Below, one piece after another: positions 54,086-64,000 of a stretch of DNA of 64,000 bases (position 1 is the first letter of the stretch; every line of letters starts with the position of its first letter). The translations under genes and the position numbers were made by a program. Source of the stretch: Calliopsis andreniformis (taxonomy: Eukaryota; Arthropoda; Insecta; Hymenoptera; Andrenidae); contig NW_027480530.1 of the NCBI RefSeq assembly GCF_051401765.1, positions 1,178,001-1,242,000 on the forward strand. The letters are read 5' to 3'. The notes beneath the pieces are model-generated. The model was not told the origin of the DNA. It saw nothing but the letters and a program-made list of their open reading frames with translations, and did no database searches.

Positions 54086-54390
54086 ACTGACGCTGACACT
54101 GCTCATGACTGTGACACTGACACTGACACTGCTCCCGTCACAGACACTGACACTGATCCTGACACTGACACTGCTCCTGTGTCTGACACTTGTCCTGAGA
54201 CTGCTTCTGACACTTGCTGGTCCTGAAACTGCTCCTGACATTGCTCCTGACATTGCCGCTGGTCCTGACCCAGACACTGCACGTGCTACTGACACTGACA
54301 CTGCTCCTGACACTGTCACTGCTCCTGACGCTGCTCCAGACACTGCAACTGACACTGGCACTGCCCCTGACACTGATCCTGACACTGACC
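54086..54390. repeat. M1 junction module, CWS type (type copy)
   Basis: Reads CTGACACTTGCTGGTCCTG at the slip near 54,221, followed by CATTGCCGCTGGTCC, CTGACCCAGACACTGC and GCACGTGCTACTG. Near relatives are at 61,143 and 61,771, which are the only other M1 modules in the right domain. Related CWS copies near 17,809, 27,159 and 40,664 lack the GCACGTGCTACTG mark. Confidence 0.88.
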
Positions 54391-55640
54391 CTGCTCCTGA
54401 CACAGCTTCTGACACTGACACTGCTCCAGACACTGCTCCTGACACAGACACTTCTGCTGATACTGACAATGCTCCTGTCACTGCATGTGACACTGCTCCT
54501 GATACTGACACTCTCACTGCTACTGACACTGCTCCTGACACTGACACTGCTCCTTACACTGCTCCAGACACTCCTCCTGACACTGACACTGCTCCTGACA
54601 CAGCTCATGACACTGACTCTGCTCCTGACACTGACACTACACCTCAAACTGCTCCTGACACTCTTCCTGACACTGACACTGCTCCTGTCACTGCTCCTGA
54701 CGCTGCTCCTGACACTGACGCTGACACTGCTCATGACTGTGACACTGACACTGACACTGCTCCCGTCTCAGACACTGACACTGATCCTGACGCTGATACT
54801 GCTCCTGTGTCTGACACTTGTCCGGACACTGCTCCTGACACTGCTCGCGACATTGCTCCAGACACTGACACTGCTCCTGACACAGCTCGTGACACTGCTG
54901 CTGACACTGACACTGCTTGTGGCACTGCTCCTGAAACTGACACTGCTCCTCACACAGCTCCTGACACTGGCACTGCTCTTGGCACTGCTGCTGACACTGA
55001 CACTGCTCCTGACACTGATACTGCTGCTGATCCTGGCAAAGCTCCTGACACTGCTACTGACACTGCTCGTGACGTTGCTCCAGACACTGACACTGCTCCT
55101 GACACAGCTCGTGACTGTGACGCTGCTCCTGCCACGGTTCCTGACACGGCTGCTCACACTGACACTGCTGCTGACACTGGCACTGGTCCTGACACTGCTC
55201 CTGACACTGGCACTGGTCCCGACACTGCTCCTGACACTTACCCTGCCCCCGAAACAGCTCCAGACATTGCAACTGACACTGGCTCGACTCCTCACACTGC
55301 TCCTGACACTGACACTGCTCCTGTCACTGACACTGCTCCTCACACGGCCCTTCACACTGACACTGCTCCTGACAATGCTACTGACACAGACACTGCTGCT
55401 GATACTGATAATGCTCCTGACACTGCTCCTGACACTGCTCCAGACACTGACACTGACACTGCTCCGGAAACTACTTCTGACACAGCTCCTGACACTGACA
55501 CTGACACTGCTCCTGACGCTGACACTGACACTGCTCATGACAGAGACTCTGACACTGACACTGCTCCCGGCACAGAGACTGAGACTGATCCTGACACTGA
55601 CACTGCTCCTGTAACTGACACTACACCTCAAACTGCTCAT
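54391..55640. repeat. Block following the 54.2-kb M1
   Basis: Carries TTCTGCTGATACTGAC, CACTGCATGTGACACTG and CTACACCTCAAACTG. A second M1-like stretch follows near 54,710-54,830 that keeps hexamer phase (GTGTCTGACACTTGTCCGG), an unslipped relative of M1. Then come GCTTGTGGCACTGC and CTCCTGGCAAAGCTCC modules. No phase break after 54,221. Confidence 0.8.
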
Positions 55641-57896
55641 GACACTGACGCTGCTCCTGACACAGACAATGCTGCTGATACTGACAATGCTCCTGACACT
55701 GCTCCTGACACAGACACTGCTCCGAACAATGCTCCTGACACTGACACTGCTCTTGTCACTGACACTGTTCCTGACACTGCTTCTGACACTGGCACTGGTC
55801 CTGACACTGCCCCTGACTCTGACACTGCTCCTGTCACTGACGCTGGTTCTGACACTGCTTCTGACACTGTCACTGGTCCTGACACTACCCCTGACACTGA
55901 CACTGCTCCTGATACTGACACTGACACTGCTGCTGACACAGCTACTGACACTGACACTGCTCCTGACACTGCTCCTGACACAGACACTGCTATTGATACT
56001 GACAATGCTCCTGACGCTGCTCCTGGCACAGACATGGCTCCGAACGATGCTCCTGACACTGACACTGCTCCTGTCACTGACACTGGTCCTGATACTGCTC
56101 CTGACACGGACACTGCTCCGGACAATGCTCCTGACACTGACACTGCTCCTGCCACTGACACTGGAGCTGACACTGCTTCTGACACTGGCACTGGTACCGA
56201 CACTGCTCCTGACACTTACCGTGCTCCTGAAACAGCTCCTGACACTGCTCCTGACACTGACACTGCTCCTGGCACTGCTCCTGACACTGACGCTGCTCCT
56301 GATGCTGGCACTGACACTGCTCCTGGCACTGCTCCTGACGCTGCTCCTGACACTGCTCCTGACACAGGCACTGCTCCTGGTACTGACACTGACACTGCTC
56401 CTGACACTGCTCCTGGCACTGCCACTGGTCCTGACACTGCTCCTGAAACTGACACTGGTCCTCACACTGCTCCTGACACTGACACTGCTCCTCACGCTGG
56501 TCCTGACAATGATACTGCCCCTGAGACTGCTCCTGACACTGACGCTGCTCCTGGCACTGCTCCTGGCACTGCTCCTGACACTGACACTGCTCCTGATACA
56601 GACACTGACACTGCTCCTGACACCGACACTGCTCCTGTCACTGCTCCTGACGCTGACACTGCTCCTGGCACTGCTCCTGACACTGACACTGCTGCTGATC
56701 CTCAGAATTCTGCTGACACTGCTCCTGACACTGACACTGACACGGATCCTGACACTGACACTGCTCCTCACACTGCTCCTGACACTGGCACTGCTCCTGG
56801 CGCTGCTCCTGACACTGACACTGCTCCTGACACTGATACTGCTGCTGATCCTGACAAAGCTCCTGACACTGCTACTGACACTGCTCGTGACGTTGCTCCA
56901 GACACTGACACTGCTGCTGACACAGCTCGTGACGGTGAGACTGCTCCTGCCACTGTTCCTGACACGGCTGCTCACACTGACACTGCTCGTGACACTGGCA
57001 CTGGTCCTGACACTGCTCCTGACACTGACACTGCTGCTGACACTGCTCCTGACACTGCTCGTGGCACAGACACTGCTCCTGACAATGCTCCTGACACTGA
57101 CACTGCCCCTCACACAGCTCCTGACACTGACACTGCTCCTGACACTGCTGCTGACACAGACACTTCTGCTGATACTGACAATGCTCCTGTCACTGCTTCT
57201 GCCACTGCTCCTGATACTGACACTCTCACTGCTACTGACACTGCTCCTGACACTGACACTGCTCCTTACACTGCTCCAGACACTCCTCCTGACACTGACA
57301 CTGCTCCTGACACAGCTCCTGACACTGACACTGCTCCTGACACTGACACTACACCTCAAACTGCTCCTGACACTCCTCCTGACACTGACACTGCTCCTGA
57401 CGCTACTCCAGACACTGCAACTGACACAGGCACTGTTTCTGGTACTGACACTGACACTGCTACAGACACTGCCACTGCTCCTGACGCTACTCCAGACACT
57501 GCAACTGACACTGGCTCGGCTCCTCACACTGCTCCTGACACTGACACTGCTCCTGACACTGCTCCTGACACTGACACTGCACCTGACACTGCTCCTGGCA
57601 CTGCCACTGGTCCTGACACTGCTCCAGACACTGACACTGACACTGCTCCGGAAACTACTTCTGACACAGCTCCTGACGATGACACTGCTCCTGACACTGC
57701 TTCTGACACTGACACTGCTCCTGACACAGCTCCTGACACAGCTCCTGACACTGACACTGACACTGCTCCTGACGCTGACACTGACACTGCTCATGACAGT
57801 GGCTCTGACACTGACACTGCTCCCGGCACAGAGACTGAGACTGATCCTGACACTGACACTGCTCCTGTAACTGACACTACACCTCAAACTGCTCAT
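55641..57896. repeat. 2,256-bp tandem unit, copy 1
   Basis: About 55,641-56,400 matches 57,897-58,656 (offset 2,256, 376 hexamers). It holds CTATTGATACTGAC, GACATGGCTCCGAACG and CTTACCGTGCTCC, then a GAATTC-marked module (56705-56710, here AGAATTCTGCTG) that recurs at 59,661 and 60,075. Confidence 0.88.
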
Positions 57897-58660
57897 GACA
57901 CTGACGCTGCTCCTGACACAGACAACGCTGCTGATACTGACAATGCTCCTGACACTGCTCCTGACACAGACACTGCTCCGAACAATGCTCCTGACACTGA
58001 GACTGCTCTTGTCACTGACACTGGTCCTGACACTGCTTCTGACACTGGCACTGGTCCTGACACTGCCCCTGACTCTGACACTGCTCCTGTCACTGACGCT
58101 GGTTCTGACACTGCTTCTGACACTGTCACTGGTCCTGACACTGCCCCTGACACTGACACTGCTCCTGATACTGACACTGACAATGCTGCTGACACAGCTA
58201 CTGACACTGACACTGCTCCTGACACTGCTCCTGACACAGACACTGCTATTGATACTGACAATGCTCCTGACGCTGCTCCTGGCACAGACATGGCTCCGAA
58301 CGATGCTCCTGACACTGACACTGCTCCTGTCACTGACACTGGTCCTGATACTGCTCCTGACACGGACACTGCTCCGGACAATGCTCCTGACACTGACACT
58401 GCTCCTGTCACTGACACTGGTGCTGACACTGCTTCTGACACTGGCACTGGTCCCGACACTGCTCCTGACACTTACCGTGCTCCTGAAACAGCTCCTGACA
58501 CTGCTCCTGACACTGACACTGCTCCTGGCACTGCTCCTGACACTGACGCTGCTCCTGATGCTGGCACTGACACTGCTCCTGGCACTGCTCCTGACGCTGC
58601 TCCTGACACTGCTCCTGACACAGGCACTGCTCCTGGTACTGACACTGACACTGCTCCTGA
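57897..58660. repeat. 2,256-bp tandem unit, partial copy 2
   Basis: Follows 55,641-56,400 with single-base changes, such as CAGACAACGCTG at about 57,918 for CAGACAATGCTG and CTGACAATGCTGC at about 58,180. It stops matching near 58,656, where GACACAGGCACTGTTTC replaces GACACTGCTCCTGGC. Confidence 0.86.
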
Positions 58661-59660
58661 CACAGGCACTGTTTCTGGTACTGACACTGACACTGCTACT
58701 GACACTGCCACTGCTCCTGACGCTGCTTCAGACAATGCAACTGACACTGGCACGGCTCCTCACACTGCTCCTGACACTGACACTGCTCCTGACACTGCTC
58801 CTGACACTGACACTGCACCTGACACTGCTCCTGGCATTGACACTGGTCCTGACACTGCTCCTGAAACAGACACTGATCCTCACACAGCTCCTGACACTGA
58901 CACTGCTACTCACGCTGCTCCTGACACTCACACTGCTGCTGATCCTGACAATGCTCTTGACACTGCTCGAGACACTGACACTGATACTGCACCTGACACA
59001 GCTCCTGAAATAGCTCCTGTATCTGACACAGCTCCTGACACTGCTCCTGACACTGACACTGCTGCTGATCCTGAGAAGTCTCCTGACAAAGCTCCTGACA
59101 CTGCTACTGACACTGCTCGTGACGTTGCTCCAGACACTGACACTGCTCCTGACACAGCTCGTGACGGTGAGACTGCTCCTGCCACTGTTCCTGACACGGC
59201 TGCTCACACTGACACTGCTCCTGACACTGGCACTGGTCCTGACACTGCTCCTGACACAGCTCCTGACACTGACCCTGCTCCTGACACTGCTCCTGACACT
59301 GCTCCAGACACTGACACTGCTCCAGACACAGCTACTGACACTGACACTGCTCCTGACACTGCACCTGACACTGCTCCTGACACAGGCACTGTTTCTGGTA
59401 CTGACATTGACACTGATACTGACACTGCCACTGCTCCTGACGCTGCTCCAGACACTGCAACTGACACTGGCACGGCTCCTCACACTGCTCCTGACACTGA
59501 CACTGCTCCTGACACTGCTCCTGACACTGACACTGCACCTGACACTGCTCCTGGCACTGCTACTGGTCCTGACACTGCTCCTGAAACTGACACTGGTCCT
59601 CACACTGCTCCTGACGCTGACACTGCTCCTGGCACTGCTCCTGACACTGACACTGCTGCT
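58661..59660. repeat. Block containing a 138-bp in-register deletion
   Basis: At 59,067 the usual GAATTC module reads GAGAAGTCTCC and then joins ACAAAGCTCC directly. The 49,301 copy has an extra 138 bp (49,319-49,456) between these points. 138 is 23 hexamers. Upstream, about 58,830-59,010 repeats the CTCGAGACACTGAC segment, with CTCCTGAAATAGC giving a Leu/Thr-frame stop. Confidence 0.82.
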
Positions 59661-60488
59661 GATCCTCAGAATTCTGCTGACACTGCTCCTGACACTGACA
59701 CTGACACGGAACCTGACACTGACACTGCTCCTCACACTGCTCCTGACACTGGCACTGCTCCTGGCGCTGCTCCTGACACTGACACTGCTCCTGACACAGA
59801 TACTGCTGCTGATCCTGACAAAGCTCCTGACACTGCTACTGACACTGCTCGTGACGTTGCTCCAGACACTGACACTGCTGCTGACACAGCTCGTGACGGT
59901 GAGACTGCTCCTGCCACTGTTCCTGACACGGCTGCTCACACTGACACTGCTCGTGACACTGGCACTGGTCCTGACACTGCTCCTGACACTGACACTGCTG
60001 CTGACACTGCTCCTGACACTGCTCGTGGCACAGACACTGCTCCTGACAATGCTCCTGACACTGACACTGCTGCTGATCCTCAGAATTCTGCTGACACTGC
60101 TCCTGACACTGACACTGACACGGATCCTGACACTGACACTGCTCCTCACACTGCTCCTGACACTGGCACTGCTCCTGGCGCTGCTCCTGACACTGACACT
60201 GCTCCTGACACTGATACTGCTGCTGATCCTGACAAAGCTCCTGACACTGCTACTGACACTGCTCGTGACGTTGCTCCAGACACTGACACTGCTGCTGACA
60301 CAGCTCGTGACGGTGAGACTGCTCCTGCCACTGTTCCTGACACGGCTGCTCACACTGACACTGCTCGTGACACTGGCACTGGTCCTGACACTGCTCCTGA
60401 CACTGACACTGCTGCTGACACTGCTCCTGACACTGCTCGTGGCACAGACACTGCTCCTGACAATGCTCCTGACACTGACACTGCCCCT
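59661..60488. repeat. 414-bp tandem pair
   Basis: Copies 59,661-60,074 and 60,075-60,488 (69 hexamers each), with GAATTC at 59669-59674 and 60083-60088. Both match 56,697 onwards (offset 2,964). Copy 1 alone reads ACACGGAACCTG for ACACGGATCCTG and CACAGATACTGC for CACTGATACTGC. Confidence 0.9.
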
Positions 60489-61009
60489 CACACAGCTCCT
60501 GACACTGACACTGCTCCTGACACTGCTGCTGACACAGACACTTCTGCTGATACTGACAATGCTCCTGTCACTGCTTCTGCCACTGCTCCTGATACTGACA
60601 CTCTCACTGCTACTGACACTGCTCCTGACACTGACACTGCTCCTTACACTGCTCCAGACACTCCTCCTGACACTGACACTGCTCCTGACACAGCTCCTGA
60701 CACTGACACTGCTCCTGACACTGACACTACACCTCAAACTGCTCCTGACACTCCTCCTGACACTGACACTGCTCCTGACGCTACTCCAGACACTGCAACT
60801 GACACAGGCACTGTTTCTGGTACTGACACTGACACTGCTACAGACACTGCCACTGCTCCTGACGCTACTCCAGGCACTGCAACTGACACTGGCACGGCTC
60901 CTCACACTGCTCCTGACACTGACACTGCTCCTGACGCTGCTCCTGGCACTGCTCCTGACACTGACACTGCTGCTGATCCTGACAATGCTCCTGACACTGC
61001 TCCTGACAC
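60489..61009. repeat. Continuation matching 57.1-57.5 kb
   Basis: Follows the order of 57,111-57,510: CACAGACACTTCTGC, CTCTCACTGCTACTG, CTCCTTACACTGC, CTACACCTCAAACTG, CTACAGACACTGCC. Near 60,870 it reads CTCCAGGCACTGC and then leads into the next M1. Confidence 0.82.
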
Positions 61010-62110
61010 TGATGCTGACACTGCTCATGACTGTGACACTGACACTGACACTGCTCCCGTCACAGACACTGACACTGATCCTGACACTGACACTGCTCCT
61101 GTGTCTGACACTTGTCCTGAGACTGCTTCTGACACTTGCTGGTCCTGAAACTGCTCCTGACATTACTCCTGACATTGCCGCTGGTCCTGACACAGACACT
61201 GCACGTGCTACTGACACTGACACTGCTCCTGACACTGTCACTGCTCCTGACGCTGCTCCAGACACTGCAACTGACACTGGCACTGCCCCTGACACTGATC
61301 CTGACACTGACCCTGCTCCTGACACAGCTTCTGACACTGACACTGCTCCAGACACTGCTCCTGACAGAGACACTTCTGCTGATACTGACAATGCTCCTGT
61401 CACTGCATGGGACACTGCTCCTGATACTGACACTCTCACTGCTACTGACACTGCTCCTGACACTGACACTGCTCCTTACACTGCTCCAGACACTCCTCCT
61501 GACACTGACACTGCTCCTGACACAGCTCATGACACTGACTCTGCTCCTGACACTGACACTACACCTCAAACTGCTCCTGACACTCCTCCTGACACTGACA
61601 CTGCTCCTGTCACTGCTCCTGGCGCTGCTCCTGACACTGACGCTGACACTGCTCATGACTGTGACACTGACACTGACACTGCTCCCGTCACAGACACTGA
61701 CACTGATCCTGACACTGACACTGCTCCTGTGTCTGACACTTGTCCTGAGACTGCTTCTGACACTTGCTGGTCCTGAAACTGCTCCTGACATTGCTCCTGA
61801 CATTGCCGCTGGTCCTGACCCAGACACTGCACGTGCTACTGACACTGACACTGCTCCTGACACTGTCACTGCTCCTGACGCTGCTCCAGACACTGCAACT
61901 GACACTGGCACTGCCCCTGACACTGATCCTGACACTGACCCTGCCCCTGACACAGCTTCTGACACTGACACTGCTCCAGACACTGCTCCTGACACAGACA
62001 CTTCTGCTGATACTGACAATGCTCCTGTCACTGCATGTGACACTGCTCCTGATACTGACACTCTCACTGCTACTGACACTGCTCCTGACACTGACACTGC
62101 TCCTTACACT
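61010..62110. repeat. 628-bp tandem pair with CWS-type M1 modules
   Basis: The repeat distance is 628 bp, with slips near 61,143 and 61,771. 628 leaves remainder 4 on division by 6, as one 2-base loss predicts. The pair is also a copy of 54,086 onwards (offsets 6,922 and 7,550). Private bases in copy 1 include CATTACTCCTGAC, CCTGACAGAGACAC and GCATGGGACACTG. Confidence 0.92.
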
Positions 62111-64000
62111 GCTCCAGACACTCCTCCTGACACTGACACTGCTCCTGACACAGCTCCTGACACTGACACTGCTCCTGACACTGACACTACACCTCAAACT
62201 GCTCCTGACACTCCTCCTGACACTGACACTGCTCCTGACGCTACTCCAGACACTGCAACTGACACAGGCACTGTTTCTGGTACTGACACTGACACTGCTA
62301 CAGACACTGCCACTGCTCCTGACGCTACTCCAGACACTGCAACTGACACTGGCTCGGCTCCTCACACTGCTCCTGACACTGACACTGCTCCTGACCCTGC
62401 TCCTGACACTGACACTGCACCTGACATTGCTCCTGGCACTGCCACTGGTCCTGACACTGCTCCTGAAACTGACACTGGTCCTCACACTGCTCCTGACACT
62501 GACACTGCTCCTCACGCTGGTCCTGACTGTGATACTGCCCCTGAGACTGCTCCTGACACTGACACTGCTCCTGACACAGCTACTGCCACTGACACTGCTC
62601 CAGACACTGCTCCTGACACAACTCCTGACACTGACACTGCTCCTGAACCTGACACTGCTCCTGACACTGCTCCAGACACTGACACTGACACTGCTCCTGA
62701 AACTACTTCTGACACAGATCCTGACGATGACACTGCTCCTGACACTGCTTCTGACACTGACACTGCTCCTGACACAGCTCCTGACACAGCTCCAGACACT
62801 GACACTGACACTGCTCCTGACACTGACACTGACACTGCTCATGACAGTGACTCTGACACTGACACTGCTCCCGGCACAGAGACTGAGACTGATCCTGACA
62901 CTGACACTGCTCCTGTAACTGACACTTGTCCTGAGACTGCTTCTGACACTGGCACTGGTCCTGACACTGCTCCTTACATTGGCGCTGGTCCTGACTCTGC
63001 TCCTGACACTGACACTGCTCCTGACACTGCTCCTGACACAGACACTGCTGCTAATACTGACAATGCTCCTGACACTGCTTCTGACACTGCTCCTGAAACT
63101 GACACTGCTCCTGAAACTGACACTGCTCCTGATACTGACGCTCTCACTGCTACTGACACTGCTCCTGACGCTCAACTGCTGCTGATCCTGACAATGCTCT
63201 TGACACTGCTCCAGACACTGACACTGATACTGCACCTGACACAACTCCTGAAATAGCTCCTGTAACTGACACAGCTCCTGACACTGCTCCTGACACTGAC
63301 ACTGCTGCGGATCCTGAGAATTCTCCTGACACTGCTCCTGACACTGACACTGACACGGATCCTGACACTGACACTGCTCCTCACACTGCTCCGGACACTG
63401 GCACTGCTCCTGGCGCTGCTCCTAACACTGACACTGCTCCTGACACTGATACTGCTGCTGATCCTGACAAAGCTCCTGACACTGCTACTGACACTGCTCG
63501 TGACGTTGCTCCAGACACTGACACTGCTGCTGACACAGCTCGTGACGGTGAGACTGCTCCTGCCACTGTTCCTGACACGGCTGCTCACACTGACACTGCT
63601 CCTGACACTGGCACTGGTTCTGACACTGCTCCTGACACTGCTCGTGGCACAGACACTGCTCCTGACAATGCTCCTGACACTGACACTGCCCCTCACACAG
63701 CTCCTGACACTGACACTGCTCCTGACACTGCTCCAGACACTCCTCCTGACACTGACACTGCTCCTGACACAGCTCCTGACACTGACACTGCTCCTGACAC
63801 TGACACTACACCTCAAACTGCTCCTGACACTCCTCCTGACACTGACACTGCTCCTGACGCTACTCCAGACACTGCAACTGACACTGACACTGCTCCTGAC
63901 GCAGCACCTGACACTGACACTGCTCCTGACACTGACACTACACCTCAAACTGCTCCTGACACTCATCCTGACACTGACACTGCTCCTGGCACTGCTCCTG
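62111..64000. repeat. Right-edge block, array continues past the window
   Basis: Mixes segments resembling 57.2-57.6 kb, 53.6-53.9 kb and 26.3-26.9 kb (offset 36,332 to 62.6-63.2 kb). Near 63,172 CTGACGCTCAACTGC lacks one base relative to CTCACACTGC, the second private minus-1 slip. A GAATTC module follows at 63318-63323. The last bases are ordinary consensus hexamers with no sign of an array end. Confidence 0.82.

Larger units (their letters stand above)
41054..54226 (+). other. Longest open frame (4,390 codons), probably not a gene
   Basis: The frame opens with TTG, not ATG. It runs about 90 codons as Leu/Thr repeats, switches at the M2 slip near 41,312 and then reads DTAP and DTDTAP repeats to TGA in a CWS-type M1. 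It would be an acidic, Thr/Pro/Ala-rich, low-complexity chain with almost no aromatic residues. I see no domain, and the only other segment is the repeat-derived Leu/Thr stretch. None of GAC, ACT, GCT or CCT is one substitution from a stop, so openness is expected without selection. Variants change amino acids freely (Glu, Gly, Val, His, Asn, Ile). A mucin-like repeat exon cannot be excluded without transcripts. Confidence 0.15.
52941..61148 (+). other. Second-longest open frame (2,735 codons), probably not a gene
   Basis: Reads Leu/Thr repeats from 52,941 and switches to DTAP at the M1 near 54,221, ending at the next M1. It overlaps the 4,390-codon frame by about 1.3 kb in another phase. The apparent hydrophobic-then-acidic layout is a by-product of the slip and recurs at every M1 and M2. 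It starts with ATG arising from a GACGTT/GACACT context only by chance. Confidence 0.12.
1..64000. repeat. Giant hexamer-based satellite array filling the window
   Basis: The + strand is a string of GACACT (A) and GCTCCT (B) hexamers with point variants, arranged mainly as AB (12 bp) and AAB (18 bp) units. Common A variants are GACACA, GACGCT, GGCACT, GAAACT, GTCACT, GACATT and GACAAT. Common B variants are GCACCT, GCTCGT, GCTACT, GCTGCT, GGTCCT and GCTTCT. The consensus AB unit has 5 C, 3 T, 2 A and 2 G, so the + strand is pyrimidine-rich and strongly C-over-G skewed, and it contains no CpG. No unique sequence interrupts the array and both edges fall inside it. Variants recur in the same order in distant blocks, which shows higher-order duplication rather than simple slippage. 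The family is not one I recognise by name. Confidence 0.97.

Noticed and set aside
1..64000. Many long frames on both strands (GAVS, SVRS and EQCQ repeats) as separate genes
   Set aside because: They overlap each other over the whole array and result from a unit whose length is a multiple of 3 and which lacks stops in five frames. No start context, domain or codon bias separates them.
1..64000. CRISPR array
   Set aside because: There are no unique spacers between conserved repeats. Adjacent units are 12 and 18 bp and all of one family.
1..64000. Bacterial giant repeat adhesin with Asp-Thr-Ala-Pro repeats
   Set aside because: The frame is broken at 41 places, there are no secretion or anchor domains, and no bacterial genes flank it. 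Nested duplications tens of kb apart suit a eukaryotic satellite better.
1..64000. Telomere repeat, CENP-B box, G-quadruplex or hairpin terminator
   Set aside because: No TTAGGG-type runs, no CENP-B-like motif and no G-runs were seen. GACACTG and its reverse complement CAGTGTC do not pair up regularly on one strand, so stable hairpins are not expected.
1..64000. Artefact of raw long-read error or random low-complexity filler
   Set aside because: Rare variants recur in the same order in blocks tens of kb apart, and phase arithmetic is consistent across the window. Local misassembly of copy number remains possible.

Overview
All 64 kb is one tandem-repeat array. I see no ordinary gene, RNA gene, transposon, CRISPR array, replication origin or non-repetitive spacer. 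Nearly every base fits a string of two hexamers on the + strand, GACACT (A) and GCTCCT (B), each with many point variants. B is almost always single and A occurs in runs of one to three, so the basic units are AB (12 bp), AAB (18 bp) and sometimes AAAB (24 bp). Both window edges lie inside the array, so it is longer than 64 kb. The size, nesting and frame breaks fit a eukaryotic nuclear satellite or giant minisatellite in a long-read assembly. The sequence does not identify the species.

Layout. The left domain (1 to about 42 kb) is built from cassettes of about 1.2 to 3.2 kb. Most begin with a recognisable junction module (M1) that carries a 2-base loss of hexamer phase. Many also carry a second module (M2) with a 1-base gain. 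The cassettes are copied at several scales: a 2,026-bp tandem pair near 5.4-8.5 kb; three tandem cassettes at 10.0-14.4 kb (spacings 1,235 and 1,415 bp); four copies of a long cassette at 2.6, 20.7, 22.9 and 28.0 kb; and a segmental duplication pairing 11.6-19.1 kb with 33.0-42.0 kb, which differs by a 1,458-bp indel. Two islands in the left domain (8.5-10.0 and 26.15-27.97 kb) resemble the right domain.

The right domain (about 43-64 kb) uses other variant modules, including one with a GAATTC site. It has its own nested periods (1,536, 4,722, 852, 2,256, 2,964, 414 and 628 bp) and only three M1 copies.

Reading frames. The hexamers leave five of six frames largely free of stops. One + frame reads Asp-Thr-Ala-Pro (DTAP), one reads Leu/Thr, and the third is full of TGA. 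The three antisense frames read Ser-Val-Arg-Ser, Gly-Ala-Val-Ser and Glu-Gln-Cys-Gln. The longest open frame is 4,390 codons (41054-54226). Open frames here follow from repeat composition and are weak evidence of a gene. The most notable result is register: across about 62.7 kb the hexamer phase changes at only 41 places, which reduce to about four founder events. Every other size change I could check is a multiple of 6 bp.
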